64,000 bases of DNA from Monodelphis domestica (GCF_027887165.1 NC_077233.1:180195207-180259206); one strand, 5' to 3'; positions 21,732-32,660 are shown, numbered from the stretch's first letter. The notes: generated by a model from the letters alone, not told the origin. Program-made: numbers and translations.

Positions 21732-22990
21732 CTTTTCTTGGCCAGTTTTAGGACATGTTTTCTTCTAGCCACCAGTTGTTGAACTCCCAAATGAATGGTT
21801 GAGTTTGTTGTGAGGAACAGGCTCCCACATCTTTGGGTTGTTCTGCAGGTATTGGAATATCCTCTTGTGAGTTGGTAATTGATGTAGAGGCAATCAGTTC
21901 TGGTATTAATACTTTCTGATCTTCTTTTCCATATATTCAGTTCATTAGCTTCTGTGATGAAGTCCCAGTCTTTTAGACTGATTTTGTTCATCAGTTCACT
22001 TGGGTTAGTTTTATTTATATTTGGTTTTGGCTCTGTCCAATTTTCTTCCCATACTGGTACATCAGTCCAAAGTTCAACATAACTGCTCATTGTTAGATAG
22101 TATCCAAGTTCTTCTAATATGTTTTTCCATTTGAATTAGTTTATTTAGTCAAATTAGAACATTATTCCTTGGGTACAATAATCACATTATTTCCCTCTTT
22201 CCCCTCCACCCACTCTTCCCGCAGCCAACGCACAATTTCATTGGGTATTACATGTGCCTTTGGTCAGAACTTATTTCCATGTTGTTGTTTGCACTAGGAT
22301 GTTCATTTAGAGTCTACATCCTCAACAATATGCCTTCAACCCATGTATTCAAGCAGTTGTTTTTCTTTGGTGTTTTTACTCACGCTCTTCTAATATTTTA
22401 AATAGATTTGGTATTTCTTTATTATCTTTGATTCCAAACCTAGCATCCAGTGTGGTGTGAAGTCTTATATTAACACATCTGTGTTTAATAGACTCAGAGT
22501 GTTCTGGTCTGAGTTCACAGCCAATTCTTACATTTGTTATGCCCTCATTTGAGGTCATAATTACTGGAGTAGGTTCTATTGCTTTGCTTCCTTTTCCTTT
22601 TTTGATCTAATCTGATACTTTGTCCTGACATAATTGCCTTAAATTGGTTTACTTGCTGACCCAAGTTACAAGCTTCTTCTATCTATATAATATTTTTGTT
22701 GCAACAATCATTAAATGGAAAGTTTACATTTGCTGGGTTGTAGCAACTAACATTACCAACAAATTCACATTTTTTTGTGTGTTATTAGAATTTTTCCTGT
22801 GCTTACTGGTCCTTGTAGAAGGATTGCGTTTCTTTTTCCTAGTTGTTTATTTAGTGTACACATCATTCCATGTTCTACTTTGATTGGGTTGTAATTATTT
22901 AATTTTAGTATTTTTAAACGTTTTGTGTTGTTGGAGAGCAGTTGAAGTGTTATCTATTTGTTTTTTGTTCTCTTGCACTGGTTTGTTCCA
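21728..22990 (-). pseudogene. Parvovirus NS1-like pseudogene, helicase domain to C-terminus
   Basis: NS1 is the viral replication protein (nickase plus SF3 helicase). Visible here, in order: a frame ending in NPIKVEHGMM just upstream; Walker A GPVSTGK at 22,792-22,812; a Walker B region with NVNFPFNDC (about 22,701-22,740); QVNQFKAI and SGQSIRLDQK (22,608-22,662); EPTPVIMTSNEG (about 22,541-22,585). A conserved tryptophan position before IEE reads as TAG (22,683-22,685). Frame changes lie near an A/T run at 22,769-22,776 and at 22,597-22,606. The frame is then open from 22,599 to 22,376, split by an L1 fragment, and resumes through 21,728-22,120 with VPVWEENW. No start or N-terminal domain. 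Cannot encode a working protein. Confidence 0.9.
22121..22383 (-). mobile_element. L1 3' UTR fragment inserted in the NS1 pseudogene
   Basis: Flanked by a 13-bp direct repeat with one mismatch, GTTCTTCTAATAT (22,108-22,120) and GCTCTTCTAATAT (22,384-22,396). The body matches the L1 3' UTR family at 13,640-13,880 and 25,485-25,750, antisense to it. Removing one repeat copy would bring the two NS1 frames together, so it entered after the virus was in the genome. Confidence 0.82.
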
Positions 22991-23014
22991 CTGAAAACTT
23001 ACGTTCAGGGCTAA

Positions 23015-23560
23015 AGGTTAGCCCTGGGTCCCTAACACTGCTCTTGGGCTAGAATTCACACAGCTACTTTTTTGAAACTTATTTTTTGTTCCACAGATAG
23101 GGTCCTTGTTCCCATGAAACCACTCCTGTCTGCCCTCGACTTGTGACTCGGGATTAGGAAATGAGCGAAAGAGCTGCCAGATGGCATCTATTCTTGCTCT
23201 CAGGACTAGCACAGGGGTTCACTGGGATCTTTTTCTGCCAAAGTGTTTCCTGCCCTGGTATTCAGTCCCCTTATCATCCCTGGGCACTGGAATGGTCCCT
23301 GCTCCCTATCACTGCTGCTGCTATACTGTGTTCGGTCAGCCCACAGAACAGTAAGTTGAGGCAGATAACAGTTAAGTTATTTTCCCAGAGTCAAACAGCT
23401 AGTAAGCATCAGAGGCTGGATTCAAACTCAAGTCTTTCTGTTTTCAGACCCAGTGCAGCTGGTTGCCTAAAGTTTAGAGGGAGTTTGATGGGATCCCTTC
23501 TCTATGTCTTTGGTAGAGCACTCTGGTCACTTCCTAAAGGTTGTATGTAACTGCATTTCA
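23015..23560. other. Unassigned flank of the parvovirus element
   Basis: G+C-richer than the surroundings. Open frames on both strands (23,018-23,212 minus, 23,161-23,550 plus) resemble nothing I recognise. 23,345-23,470 has MIR-like antisense words (GCTAGTAAGCATCAGAGGCTG). It may be the internal part of an unknown retroelement. Confidence 0.4.
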
Positions 23561-23644
23561 TAGATTTGGTAATGAGTATTTAAGATTTAGGAGTTTTTTG
23601 TGTGGTAATCATTTGTTTTATGGCAGCTAAGGCTGTTACCTACT

Positions 23645-23845
23645 CTATCAGCAGTGGGTAGAGTTTTAGCCCTGGTGTCAGGAAGATATGAATATAAATT
23701 TAGCCTTAGATAACTTATTAGCTTTGTCACTCTGGGCAAATTAGCTTCTGTTTGCCACAGTTATCTCATCTCCAAAATGAGAATAATAGCATCTATCTCT
23801 CAGGGTTGTTGTGAGGATTAAATGGGATAACAGTTATATGTACAT
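23645..23845 (+). mobile_element. tRNA/MIR-type SINE
   Basis: Same layout as 13,306-13,535: CTCTGGGCAAATTAGC, AATAATAGCATCTATCTCTC, GTTGTTGTGAGGATTAAATG. Confidence 0.7.
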
Positions 23846-23849
23846 TTAG

Positions 23850-24085
23850 TTAGGTGTTGCAGTGGATTGAGTGCTGTGTGTGGAGTCCAGAAGATTCATA
23901 TTCCTTAGTTCAAATATAATCTTAGACACTTACTAGCTGTGTGACCCTGGGCAAGTCAGTTTACCCTGTTTGCCTCAGTTTCCTCAACTGTAAAATGAAG
24001 AAATGGCAAACTATTATTTTGCAAAGAAAAATCCCAAATGAGGTCACAAAGAGTTGGATATGACTGAAATGACTAACAATAATGT
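23850..24085 (+). mobile_element. Family B SINE with RTE-like tail
   Basis: GTGTGACCCTGGGCAAGTC core, TTTGCCTCAGTTTCCTC, then AGGTCACAAAGAGTTGGATA and TGACTGAAATGACTAACAA at the tail. Confidence 0.85.
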
Positions 24086-24128
24086 TATATAATTATATAA
24101 TAACATACCATATAATTGTTTTATAATT

Positions 24129-24335
24129 CTTTTAAAAAAAAAACTTTACTTTCCATCTTAGAATCAATATTGTATATTTGTTTCAAGGCAGAAGAGTGGT
24201 AAGGGCTAGGCAATGGGGGGTAGGTGACTTGCCCAGGGTCATACAGCTAGAAGAGTCTGAGGTTAGATTTGTATCCAGGACCTCTCATCTCCAGGCCTGG
24301 CTCTCAATCCACTGAGCCACTTAGTTGTTTCCCTG
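24129..24335 (-). mobile_element. Family A SINE (antisense)
   Basis: GGCAGAAGAGTGGTAAGGGC, GTGACTTGCCCAGGGTCA and AATCCACTGAGCCACTTAG. T-rich leader at the low end. Confidence 0.85.
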
Positions 24336-24805
24336 CTTTATAGTTTTTGAAGTGTTATATAAATGTTAGCAATTATTACTACTAATACATATCTGCTCTA
24401 TGTTGTCAGATAGCTACTTTGTGCATTGAGCATCTTTCTGAAAGGGACTCATTTACCATTTTTAAAAAATAGGTGATCCTAGATATGAACCATACCTATG
24501 CTCTGTTTTAGATAGTCCCTTCTCTCCCTACCCCTACATCTGGGGTATAGTGTTATAAGAGTAGCCTGACTTCCATTCTTTTAGGGATATGATTCCTTCA
24601 GCAATGAACCAGATCCATGGAACCTATCTAGCACCAGAGCCTCTTTTCTGGGAGGCTTCTTTCTTCCCCAATTATGTGTAAAAATTAAAAACCAAAAAAT
24701 ATCTTACATTTGGTGCATTCTGATGTGGTTTAATGGCTTAGAATTGCTCTATTCTAGAAACCTAGTTTAATATAGTAAAAAAATACCGAGTAACTTTAAA
24801 TGTTG
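24336..24805. other. Unassigned sequence
   Basis: No gene or repeat supported. Confidence 0.45.
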
Positions 24806-25045
24806 TTTAGTTGTTTAAGTTGTGTCCAACTCTTCATGACTCCATGTGGGGTTTTCTTGGCAAAGATATGACAGTGGTTTACCATTTCCTTCTCCAGATC
24901 ATTTTACAGATGAGGAAACTGAAGCAAAAGGGTGAAGAGACTTGCCAGAATCACATGGCTAGTTAAATATCTGAGGCTAGATTTGAACTCAGGTCTTCCT
25001 GATTCCAAGTCTAGCACTATATCCATTGTATCATTTATCTGTAAT
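24806..25045 (-). mobile_element. Family B SINE (antisense)
   Basis: Tail TTGTGTCCAACTCTTCATGA first, then GTTTTCTTGGCAAAGA, GATGAGGAAACTGAAGC, and the head words TCCAAGTCTAGCACTA. Confidence 0.8.
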
Positions 25046-25474
25046 TTTTTTAAACCCCATACTTTGATTTTTAAAAATAACTTTAAAAGGGCCTCATTTT
25101 AAAAAATAGAAGCCAAATCATAGACACATAAGTAATAGTAATGGTAATAAGTATGACAAATTATATTTGTATAGCACCTTATATATATTACCACATTTGA
25201 TTCTATAAATTTTTCATAAAATCCAAGATTTAAAAATTTTTGAGAGAAATTTCAGAAAAAGAAGCTCGCTAACTCCTTGAATCAAGAAAGTGAACTGTTT
25301 GGAGAATGTGCCATAAAGAAACCTATACTGCATCAGGAGATACAGAATGAACTTTGGGATGTAATTGATTGAACTGAAGGGGGTTGAACACATTTATTCT
25401 GAATGTAAACTCTTATGCCAAAGGGGACTGCCCCCGATTGGCTTTTTGTCAATGCATCTAACAAACATTGGTTT
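25046..25474. other. Unassigned sequence
   Basis: A+T-rich; 25,140-25,215 may be a worn SINE tail. Nothing else seen. Confidence 0.4.
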
Positions 25475-26400
25475 CTTTTTTTAAAACATTATTTTATTTG
25501 GTCATTTTCATACATTATTCATTGGAAAGAGAGATCATTTTCTTTTCCTCCCACCCCCCCAACCATCCCTTCCCTAGCCAATGCTCGATTCCACTGGGTA
25601 TCACATGTGTCCTTGCTCCAAACCCATTTCCTTGTTGTTACTATTTGTTCACCTAATTGGTCATTCATCCATTCTGAGTTTATCTTGGTGTAGGGTGTGA
25701 GATGTTGATCCAAACCTAATCTCTCCCACACTTTCAATTTTACCAGTAATTTTTATCAAATAGAGGATTTTTGTCCAAAAAGCTGGGGTCTTTGGTTTGT
25801 CATAGACTGTCTTGCTGAGGTAATTTACCCCAAGTCTATTCCACTGATCCTCCTTTCTGTCTCTTAGCCAGTACCAAATTGTTTTGATGACTGCTGCTTG
25901 GTAATATAGTTTGAGATCTGGGACTGCAAGGCCACCTTCCTTTGTATTTTTTTCATCATTTCCCTGGATATCCTTGATGTTTTGTTCTTCCAAATGAACT
26001 TTATTATGGTTTTCTCTAATTCAGTAAAAAAGTTTTTTGGAAGTTCAATGGGTATGGCACTAAATAGATAGATAAGTTTGGGTAGGATGGTCATTTTTAT
26101 TAAGCTAGCTTGTCCCACCCATGAGCAATCAATGTTTTTCCAATTGTTTAGATCTAGTTTTAATTGTGTGGAGAGTGTTTTATAATTGTGTTCATATAGT
26201 TCCTGTGTTTGTCTCAGCAGATAGATTACTAAGTATTTTATATTGTCTTTGGTGACTTTAAATGGAATTTCTCTTTTTAATTCTTGCTGCTGAACTGGGT
26301 TGGAGATATATAGAAATGCTGATGACTTATGCGGGTTTATTTTGTATCCTGCAACTTTGCTAAAATTGTTGATTATTTCTACTAGCTTTTTGGTTGATTC
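25475..26400 (-). mobile_element. L1 LINE: ORF2 C-terminal coding plus 3' UTR
   Basis: The best-preserved LINE-1 coding relic here. Minus frames include ILPKLIYLFSAIPIELP and KTIIKFIWKNKTSRIS (25,864-26,118) and GGLAVPDLKLYYQAAVIKT (25,661-25,993), all standard L1 ORF2 blocks downstream of the reverse transcriptase. The two frames overlap in different phases, so at least one frameshift is present. 3' UTR at 25,475-25,660; the LTR at 26,489 lies just upstream in L1 terms. Confidence 0.9.
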
Positions 26401-26488
26401 TCTAGGATTCTTTATGGTTTTGCTCTCTCTCTCTTTTATTTCCCTTTTCTCTCCAACTATTGTAGTTTCCTCTTAGAAAGTGCAATAT

Positions 26489-27285
26489 TGTATGCATTTT
26501 TAGCTAGAAGATCTTTAGAGATGTAAACTAGTTATGTTAAACAATTCATTGGGGAGACTAATCTTCCAAAGAATCACAGGGGGGATTTTGAAGCTAGGAT
26601 TAACTCTTCCCTTGACTATTTTTAGCTAATCAAATCAAGAACTTAAAGTACTCCTACTTGACACTAAGTGAGTTTGCAAGTCATTTATTAGAGTAAGCTA
26701 ACACCTTCAAAGGTCACTGCTCCCTCTCCCCTTGGGCAGTGCTAGGCAAATTGAAAGACTGTGATTGGTTCCTGTAAAGTGGGGGAGCAACAGGAAGTAA
26801 TGTCGAGAACACTGTTTTAAAAAGGCCAGCCTAAGGACTGATTCATACTCTCTGCATTGGTGAGCCATACTGGAGGAGGAGACTTTCCCTGGATCTTGAA
26901 TTGGCTTGTGGTGGTGAGTGGAGTGATTCCTTCCTTGGTTCTTTGGTGAGGAGACCCTCTCTGTTTGTTGGCACTTTGGTGGGACACTCCTTTCAGTGTG
27001 AACTCTGATGAGGTTCTTGGTGTTCTTAGCCTTGTGTGCACTGAAGGTTCTCAGTGGATTCTTCAGTGTCTCCTGGCTCTTCCAATTTCGGCTTCCTAAT
27101 TAGGACTTTGGATTCTGATGTGATTCACTTTTGTATTTGCATTTGCGGTATGGAGACATTGGGATTAAATTTAGTGTATTTGTAGTTAGGTGGTACTTTC
27201 TGTCTCTTTCACTCTTTCCTTTGTAAATAAAGCTGCTAAAAGTAATTTTGCCTTAAGCTGTAATATTTTTAAATCAGCAACCACA
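26489..27285 (+). mobile_element. Solo ERV LTR, third family (797 bp)
   Basis: TGTATGC...CAACCACA ends with a 4-bp ATAT duplication (26,485-26,488 and 27,286-27,289). Promoter-like GATTGG, TATA-like TTTTAAAAAGG at 26,814-26,824 and AATAAA at 27,226-27,231 are in the right order for plus orientation, with about 55 bases after the signal. The duplication is all A/T, so edges are likely but not certain. Confidence 0.65.
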
Positions 27286-27329
27286 ATATTACTTTAGAAC
27301 TTTCATATTAGCATAAAAAACTAAATTTA

Positions 27330-27500
27330 AATTCTTATAATTCTCATCACAATTCTGTGAGCTGGATAATATCTGTAATATTATTATTCCCTTTTTATAG
27401 ATGAAGAAACTGAGGCTCATTTAGGCTAAATTATTTTCCCTCATTCACATAACCATTAAGGGCCAGATTTGTGACTTGAAATTCAACCTTCTAATTTCAT
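27330..27500 (-). mobile_element. MIR/THER-like SINE relic
   Basis: CAATTCTGTGAGCTGGATAA, ATAGATGAAGAAACTGAGGC, ATAACCATTAAGGGCCAG. Confidence 0.6.
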
Positions 27501-27860
27501 TTCTTCTTTCTATTATTATTATGCTGTTTGAATGTTCACTATATATAGAGCACTATAGAATTAAGCACTATAGAGGGATAAAGCAGAAACATGATACTTA
27601 ACTTCTGTTTCTTTCTGATCTTTGTTTCTCCTGTGGATTTTCCCCCAACCCCTTCTACAGAGTAGTAAGAGAAGACTTCATGAAAGAACTGATACTTGAG
27701 CCTTAACTTAAAGGTAGAAGAGAAGATTTAGAAAAGCAAGAGAAGAAATGGAAAGACAGTCAGTGTGTAAGGAGAGGTGATGGAAAACAAAGATAAAATT
27801 TGAAGAATGACAAAAAAGGTCAAGAACACAGGATAGAGAGCAGTTGAAGTGTTGTCTATG
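27501..27860. other. Unassigned sequence
   Basis: 27,660-27,850 has wording of the ancient dispersed repeat family (AGAAGACTTCATGAAAGA). No gene. Confidence 0.35.
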
Positions 27861-27901
27861 AATGTGTGTGTATGTGTATATATGTATATATATATACATA
27901 T

Positions 27902-27964
<63 letters not shown>

Positions 27965-27977
27965 TAGATATATATAT
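27861..27977. repeat. Compound (TG/TA)n-(CA)n-(TA)n microsatellite
   Basis: TG/TATG start, TA run, about 11 CA units, a second TA run. Explains the [12 protein letters not shown] frames. Confidence 0.95.
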
Positions 27978-28532
27978 TCACCTGTGCCAGATTGCTTACA
28001 CAAACTAGAGTGTCTCTGAGTAAGTAGGGGCAAATTGGGAAACATCCTGAGAGTTTTGGGAGCTTAAAGGGGAGAAGTGGGTAGACCTAAAGATAAGATA
28101 GAATTTTTTCTCCCTAGAGCCTCTTGTCTTATTATTCTACCTAAAAACTTAGTAGCCACTATAGAATATGCAATGTATTATATTCGTAACAGGATTCTAG
28201 CCAATTGTGTGTGGGTGTAGCTCTTCTTTGCCAAGAAGAGATAAGGAAGGCTGTACCCATAAACATGCTGTTACATCTTTCTCATGCTATGTGGAAAATG
28301 TCAACAAAAAGAATATCTCAGAATTTCTTCCCAGCATTGAAGGAGGATCCTCTAAGTTTTATAAGGAAGTGAGGAAAAACTCTTAATCTTGATATGCTTG
28401 ATTTTGTCCAAAAAGCATTATATTACTGTGTTCTTATGTACTGTCTATCCAAGTCCATTAATATATTTACTTAGATTTATAGTGAAATCTCAATTGTTTT
28501 CCTTTTATTTTTACCTTTATTTCCAAATGTAT

Positions 28533-28632
<100 letters not shown>

Positions 28633-28639
28633 CCTCAGA

Positions 28640-28800
28640 TGCTAGCAGTATGTATGACTGGGCAAGTTATTTAACCTTTGTTTCCTCATCCATAAAATGG
28701 GGATAATAATAGTAACTCCCTTCCAAGGTTGTTGTTAAGATCAAATAAGATAATAATTTTAAAATGCTCTGTAAACTTTAAAGTGCTGTATATATGCTAG
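28640..28800 (+). mobile_element. tRNA/MIR-type SINE, 5'-truncated
   Basis: GACTGGGCAAGTTATTTAAC through CTTTAAAGTGCTGTATATAT. The head is missing, apparently at the (GA)n array. Confidence 0.65.
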
Positions 28801-30300
28801 TTGTTGTTATTGTTAAACTTATTCAATGAAAATATTTTATAACTAGAGGTTGTCAAGGTTCATTTACTACAAGTGTGAGCAGAATTATTTGTGATGTATA
28901 GCCAGAGCAAAAAATTGATGAAGAAATCTTCAGACCAGAAAATAAAGACCCCATTTCCAATATTCATGTATTGCTTTTTGTAGACTTTCTCATGAATATT
29001 AATTGTAAATGATGTCTACTTTTTAAAAGAAATTGCAACATTTTAGCAAGAATTATACTGTCTTCCAACTAGCTACAAAAAGTAGGTAGGTTAGATTATT
29101 GACCTGACCCACACCTTTTTATAATTTTTTCTCCTACTATGTTCTTTCCCCCAGATGGTTATTCTACCTCCCCTCCAGTGGGGCTGTAAACAGGCCAGAA
29201 TAGAAATGCCCTACAAATCACATTACAGGGCTCTGAAAAGATCAAAGATGAACACTGTACTGGAAAGATCAAAGAAAAGTGGTGGTGTCTTCCATATGTA
29301 TATGAGGCATTAAAATTCTCACACTCAGGAGAAAAAGATTGTAAATGGAGATCTAAAAAGGCACAACATGAATCAATTCTTTTGACAAAAATTTCAATGA
29401 GAATAGGAAACGGGGCCTACTTAACCCATTCTTGTGACAATTTCAAATATATTATCTTCTTCCCAGATGCTCAAGCCAAGAAAATGAGTACCAGAGGAGC
29501 CTTAAACATGGCCTCAGTCTCCTTTCCAGCAATATGTTTCTTCAGAAGTTTGTTTGATTCACAACATCAGACATCATTTGAATATATTCCTTGTTTTCAA
29601 TTAAGCTGTGCATAATCTCTCTCTAGTTTTTTCCTCCTTTACTGGGCTTTTGGGAACAAAAATGACAGAAGATTATAGCCCTTGAGGGGATAACTATAAC
29701 TAGTATACCTTTGCTCTAATGTTTAAATAGATTCATCTTATTGTAATGCATTAGTCTGTTCTTAATTAATTTCATTGGCCAGGGTTATTTTTGATTAACA
29801 TTTTTATTCAGAGACTATATGTCAGACCAGACTTCATTCCCTACCCCTATTTCTAACCCCAGGAGATTCAGATGCTAAATTCATAATGGCATCTTGCACC
29901 TTTTATCTGGAGAACTAGCTGGCAATGCTTTGCAAATAGGAATCAGTTCAGCCAGATCATCCTTTATCTTCCTAAAGAAATGCAGTAATAATACAGGAAT
30001 TAATTTCTACTATTCCCTCCTCAGCATACAACAAAGCCAGAATCCAGGTTCTGGTCTTCGATCTCAGTTATTTCTGTCTGAAGACAGTCCATCTCAACTG
30101 AAAACTCTGTACCCTGGAAACTGGCACTTGCCATCAATACAGTAAAATTCAGCCTTTTCTTTCCCTGATCCTTCCTATTTCTAGCCTCCTGGCCATTTAT
30201 CAGGAATGCACAGTTTTACATTTTAAGGCTTTTCCGCTCCCTATTCATCACCTTTCTAAAACACACATGGTCGCCATATGTTCTAAAGCTATCTATCTGG
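28801..30300. other. Block with no recognised repeat
   Basis: About 1.5 kb without clear SINE, LINE or LTR wording. Frames at 29,382-29,615 and 29,894-30,145 are short and unrecognised, with no splice context I can support. Could hold regulatory or unique sequence. Confidence 0.45.
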
Positions 30301-30980
30301 AATGATTTTTTTTTTTTTGTGGAGACCAGGGGAATTTATTTTTTTAATTAAGTTTATCAATAATTTCTGTTTTTTTATACAATACTTTCCTTAAAACAAT
30401 CCAATAAACACCACCCCCTACAAAGTATAACTACTGATAGTACAAATTGTAGCATATGAATGCAACACAATATTTATAATGCTATGAGAAATGAGGAAAG
30501 AGATGATTACAGGAATTCTTAGGCTATAGGAATTGACACAGTGAAATGGAAACTGGGAGAATAATTTCTAGGAGGACATTGCAAAGAAAAACAATTTTGA
30601 AAAACTTAAGAACTTTAATCAGTTCACTGACCAGGCAGGGCTCCAACAGATACATGATAACATATATTCTTGATTTATTGACAAATAGATGACAGACACA
30701 AGGTGCAGAAAGAGAATTATATTTTTGAATAAGACCGCCATGATGATTTGTTTTGCTTGGCTGCGCTTTTTTGTTATTTGTTAACAAGGTTTTTTTTTTC
30801 TCTTTTGTTTTTTAATTGGGGAGGAGGTATTATGAAGAAAGGGTGTAGAAATAATGATTCCCTACAACAGGAAGGGCACTGAAAAAAAAATTTTTAATGA
30901 ACAAAAGAGAACAGAAGGAAGCATAGGTAAGAAATACAGCTTTGAAAGTTGCATATGGAATTTAATCCATACTTTTAAAA
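30301..30980 (+). mobile_element. L1-type LINE 3' end, decayed
   Basis: 30,600-30,660 and 30,745-30,850 follow the order of 39,880-40,100 (ACTTAAGAACT, CACTGACCA, then TTGTTATTTGTTAACAAGG and a GGGGAGGAGG block). 30,301-30,560 is less certain. Confidence 0.5.
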
Positions 30981-30985
30981 ATTAG

Positions 30986-31190
30986 TGGCTGCAGCTGGAT
31001 AGCTCAGTGGATTGAGAGCCAGGCCCAGAGATGGGAGGTCCTGGGTTCAAATATGGCCTCAGACACTTCCTAGCTGTGTGACCCTGGGCAAGTCACTTAA
31101 CCCTCATTGCCTAGGCCTTACCATTCTTTTGCCTTGGAACCAATACACAGTATTGATTCTAAGGTGGAAGGTAAGGGCTTAAAAAAAATT
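30986..31190 (+). mobile_element. Family A SINE
   Basis: Full-length: GATAGCTCAGTGGATTGAGA, TGTGTGACCCTGGGCAAGTC, ACACAGTATTGATTCTAAGG and a GGTAAGGGCTTA8 tail. Confidence 0.92.
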
Positions 31191-31200
31191 ATGCAGTGGA

Positions 31201-31398
31201 ATTGGGATAGCTAGGTGACTCAGTGGATAGAAAGCTAGGTTTGGAGACAGGAGGTCCTGGGTTCAGATCTGGCCTTAAATACTTCCTGGGCAAGTCACTT
31301 ATACCTAGCTGCCTAGCCCTTAACTGCTCTTCTCTCTTGAAACCAATACTTAGTATTGATCCTAAGATAGAAAGTAAGGGTTTTTTAAAAAGAAATGG
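31201..31398 (+). mobile_element. Family A SINE, internally trimmed
   Basis: Ten bases after the previous copy, same strand. TAGGTGACTCAGTGGATAGA head, then TACTTCC joins directly to TGGGCAAGTCACTT, so the TAGCTGTGTGACCC stretch is missing. Confidence 0.88.
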
Positions 31399-31814
31399 AA
31401 ATCAGTGATTTCATAGAGAATTCTCTTTTGTGTTCTGCTACATGTATGGAAATTATCTGTATTTTGATTTTAAATTCAAACATTTTAAAAGGAAAAAAAA
31501 AAGTCTGTCCCTGAAAAGAGCTTATTAATTTTTAACAAAAATGAGAAAAAAGGAGCACACTTTTAAGAGTTATATTCCAGCTTTGCTCTGAATATTTAAC
31601 TCCCATCAACACAGATAGGACTCTGGTACAAATATCAAAACTGTGATCTAGTTTAAATTATGGCCCGGCTATTTCCATTTTTATTCATTGAGATTTTAAA
31701 TGAGACCATCAGCAATGTTACCAAAGTATATGAAAACACTGTACTCTATTATGTAGTTCAAGTTATCACAATGTTTTGAAGTTTCATAGCTTGTTTATAT
31801 CTGTTTACAATTTG
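31399..31814. other. Unassigned sequence
   Basis: A+T-rich, no feature seen. Confidence 0.45.
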
Positions 31815-32330
31815 CACATTTTAAAAAAGCTTTATTGATGCTTTTTGTTTCTCTGTCACAGTCATTTCCAGATATTGCATCCCTTCCTTCCCGCCCTTGT
31901 CCTTGAACTCTTCTCTTGTAAGAGTTAAGCATAACCAACAGATTTAGTGAGGGAGTCAGAGTTTTTGCAACATTCTTGGGGGAAGGCTGGAGGAGTTTGC
32001 TTTATTAACTATCCTCCCAAGACAAGATTGGTCATCACTATTCTCAGACTTTGTCTTACCTTTAAAGTTTTTTTAGTTAATATTACTGTAGACATATACT
32101 GTTCTCTTGGTTCTGCTTAATTCCATCTATATCAATTTATACAAATCTTCCCATATTTCTCCAAATTTGTCACACCTTATTTTTTTTATTGTACAATACC
32201 ATTCCCTTATATTTATATACCATTTTGTTCAGCCATTCCTCAAAGGCTAGGAATTCAGTTTGTTTCCTAATTTTTGTATTTTTTATGAGAAGCACCTTTT
32301 CATAATGATTTGACAGTCAGTTTTGAACAG
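31815..32330 (-). mobile_element. L1-type LINE 3' fragment (minus)
   Basis: GTTCTCTTGGTTCTGCTTAA, CATTTTGTTCAGCCATTCCT: antisense ORF2 end, decayed. Confidence 0.65.
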
Positions 32331-32477
32331 GGTAGGAAGACTTAGTTCCAGTTTCTGCTCCTGACATAGTCTGCCTACTTGAGTCTGAGTCTAAAAGACA
32401 CTTGGTTTCTTAGTGTCCCCAAGACAACTATCTTAGACAGTATATTATAGTGAATCAGTTAACCACAATTTATTAAA

Positions 32478-32540
32478 TGGGATAGCTAGGTGGATTAGTA
32501 TTGATTCTAAGACAGAAGGTAAGGGTTTTTTAAAAAAGGG
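32478..32540 (+). mobile_element. Family A SINE with most of the body deleted
   Basis: Head GGGATAGCTAGGTGGATTAG fused to tail GTATTGATTCTAAGACAGAA and GGTAAGGGTTTTTT: about 130 bases of the body are absent. Confidence 0.75.
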
Positions 32541-32559
32541 TTATTAATTCCTTTAGCTT

Positions 32560-32660
32560 TTTAAATTTTTAAATTTTATTTTTATATATAATAAAATATA
32601 TATTATAAAATATATGTTACATATATATTATATATAATAAAATAAATTTAAATTAAAAAA
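32560..32660. repeat. AT-rich, palindrome-prone tract
   Basis: Runs of TATATA, AATAAAATATATATT and its near complement. Low complexity. Confidence 0.7.

Larger units (their letters stand above)
20530..22990 (-). other. Endogenous parvovirus element (partial genome, decayed)
   Basis: Minus-strand sequence preserving parvovirus gene order: NS1 helicase region, NS1 C-terminus, VP1-unique phospholipase A2, VP2 N-terminus and part of the capsid. Protein motifs are given under the individual parts. The NS1 N-terminal (origin-binding and nickase) part and most of the capsid C-terminal part were not found, and I saw no terminal hairpins. It is broken by stops, at least four frame changes, an inserted L1 3' piece (22,121-22,383) and a microsatellite (21,159-21,325). 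The PLA2 and helicase wording suggests a Protoparvovirus-like ancestor; that genus call is inference. Endogenous parvoviruses are known from marsupials; whether this locus is described I cannot tell. Confidence 0.92.

Noticed and set aside
21728..22090. Retroviral env or gag remnant
   Set aside because: Considered first for this unknown frame, but the adjoining helicase and PLA2 motifs place it as the NS1 C-terminus of a parvovirus.
23161..23550. 129-codon frame as a gene or viral NS1 N-terminus
   Set aside because: Wrong strand for the virus and no parvovirus motif; the minus-strand frame opposite it also shows none.
25415..26118. Several overlapping small genes
   Set aside because: Minus-strand frames are L1 ORF2 pieces; plus-strand frames are their shadows.
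27708..28045. Membrane-like [12 protein letters not shown] peptides
   Set aside because: Products of the TA/CA microsatellite.
30986..31190. tRNA genes
   Set aside because: tRNA-like heads belong to SINEs, with core and tail attached.
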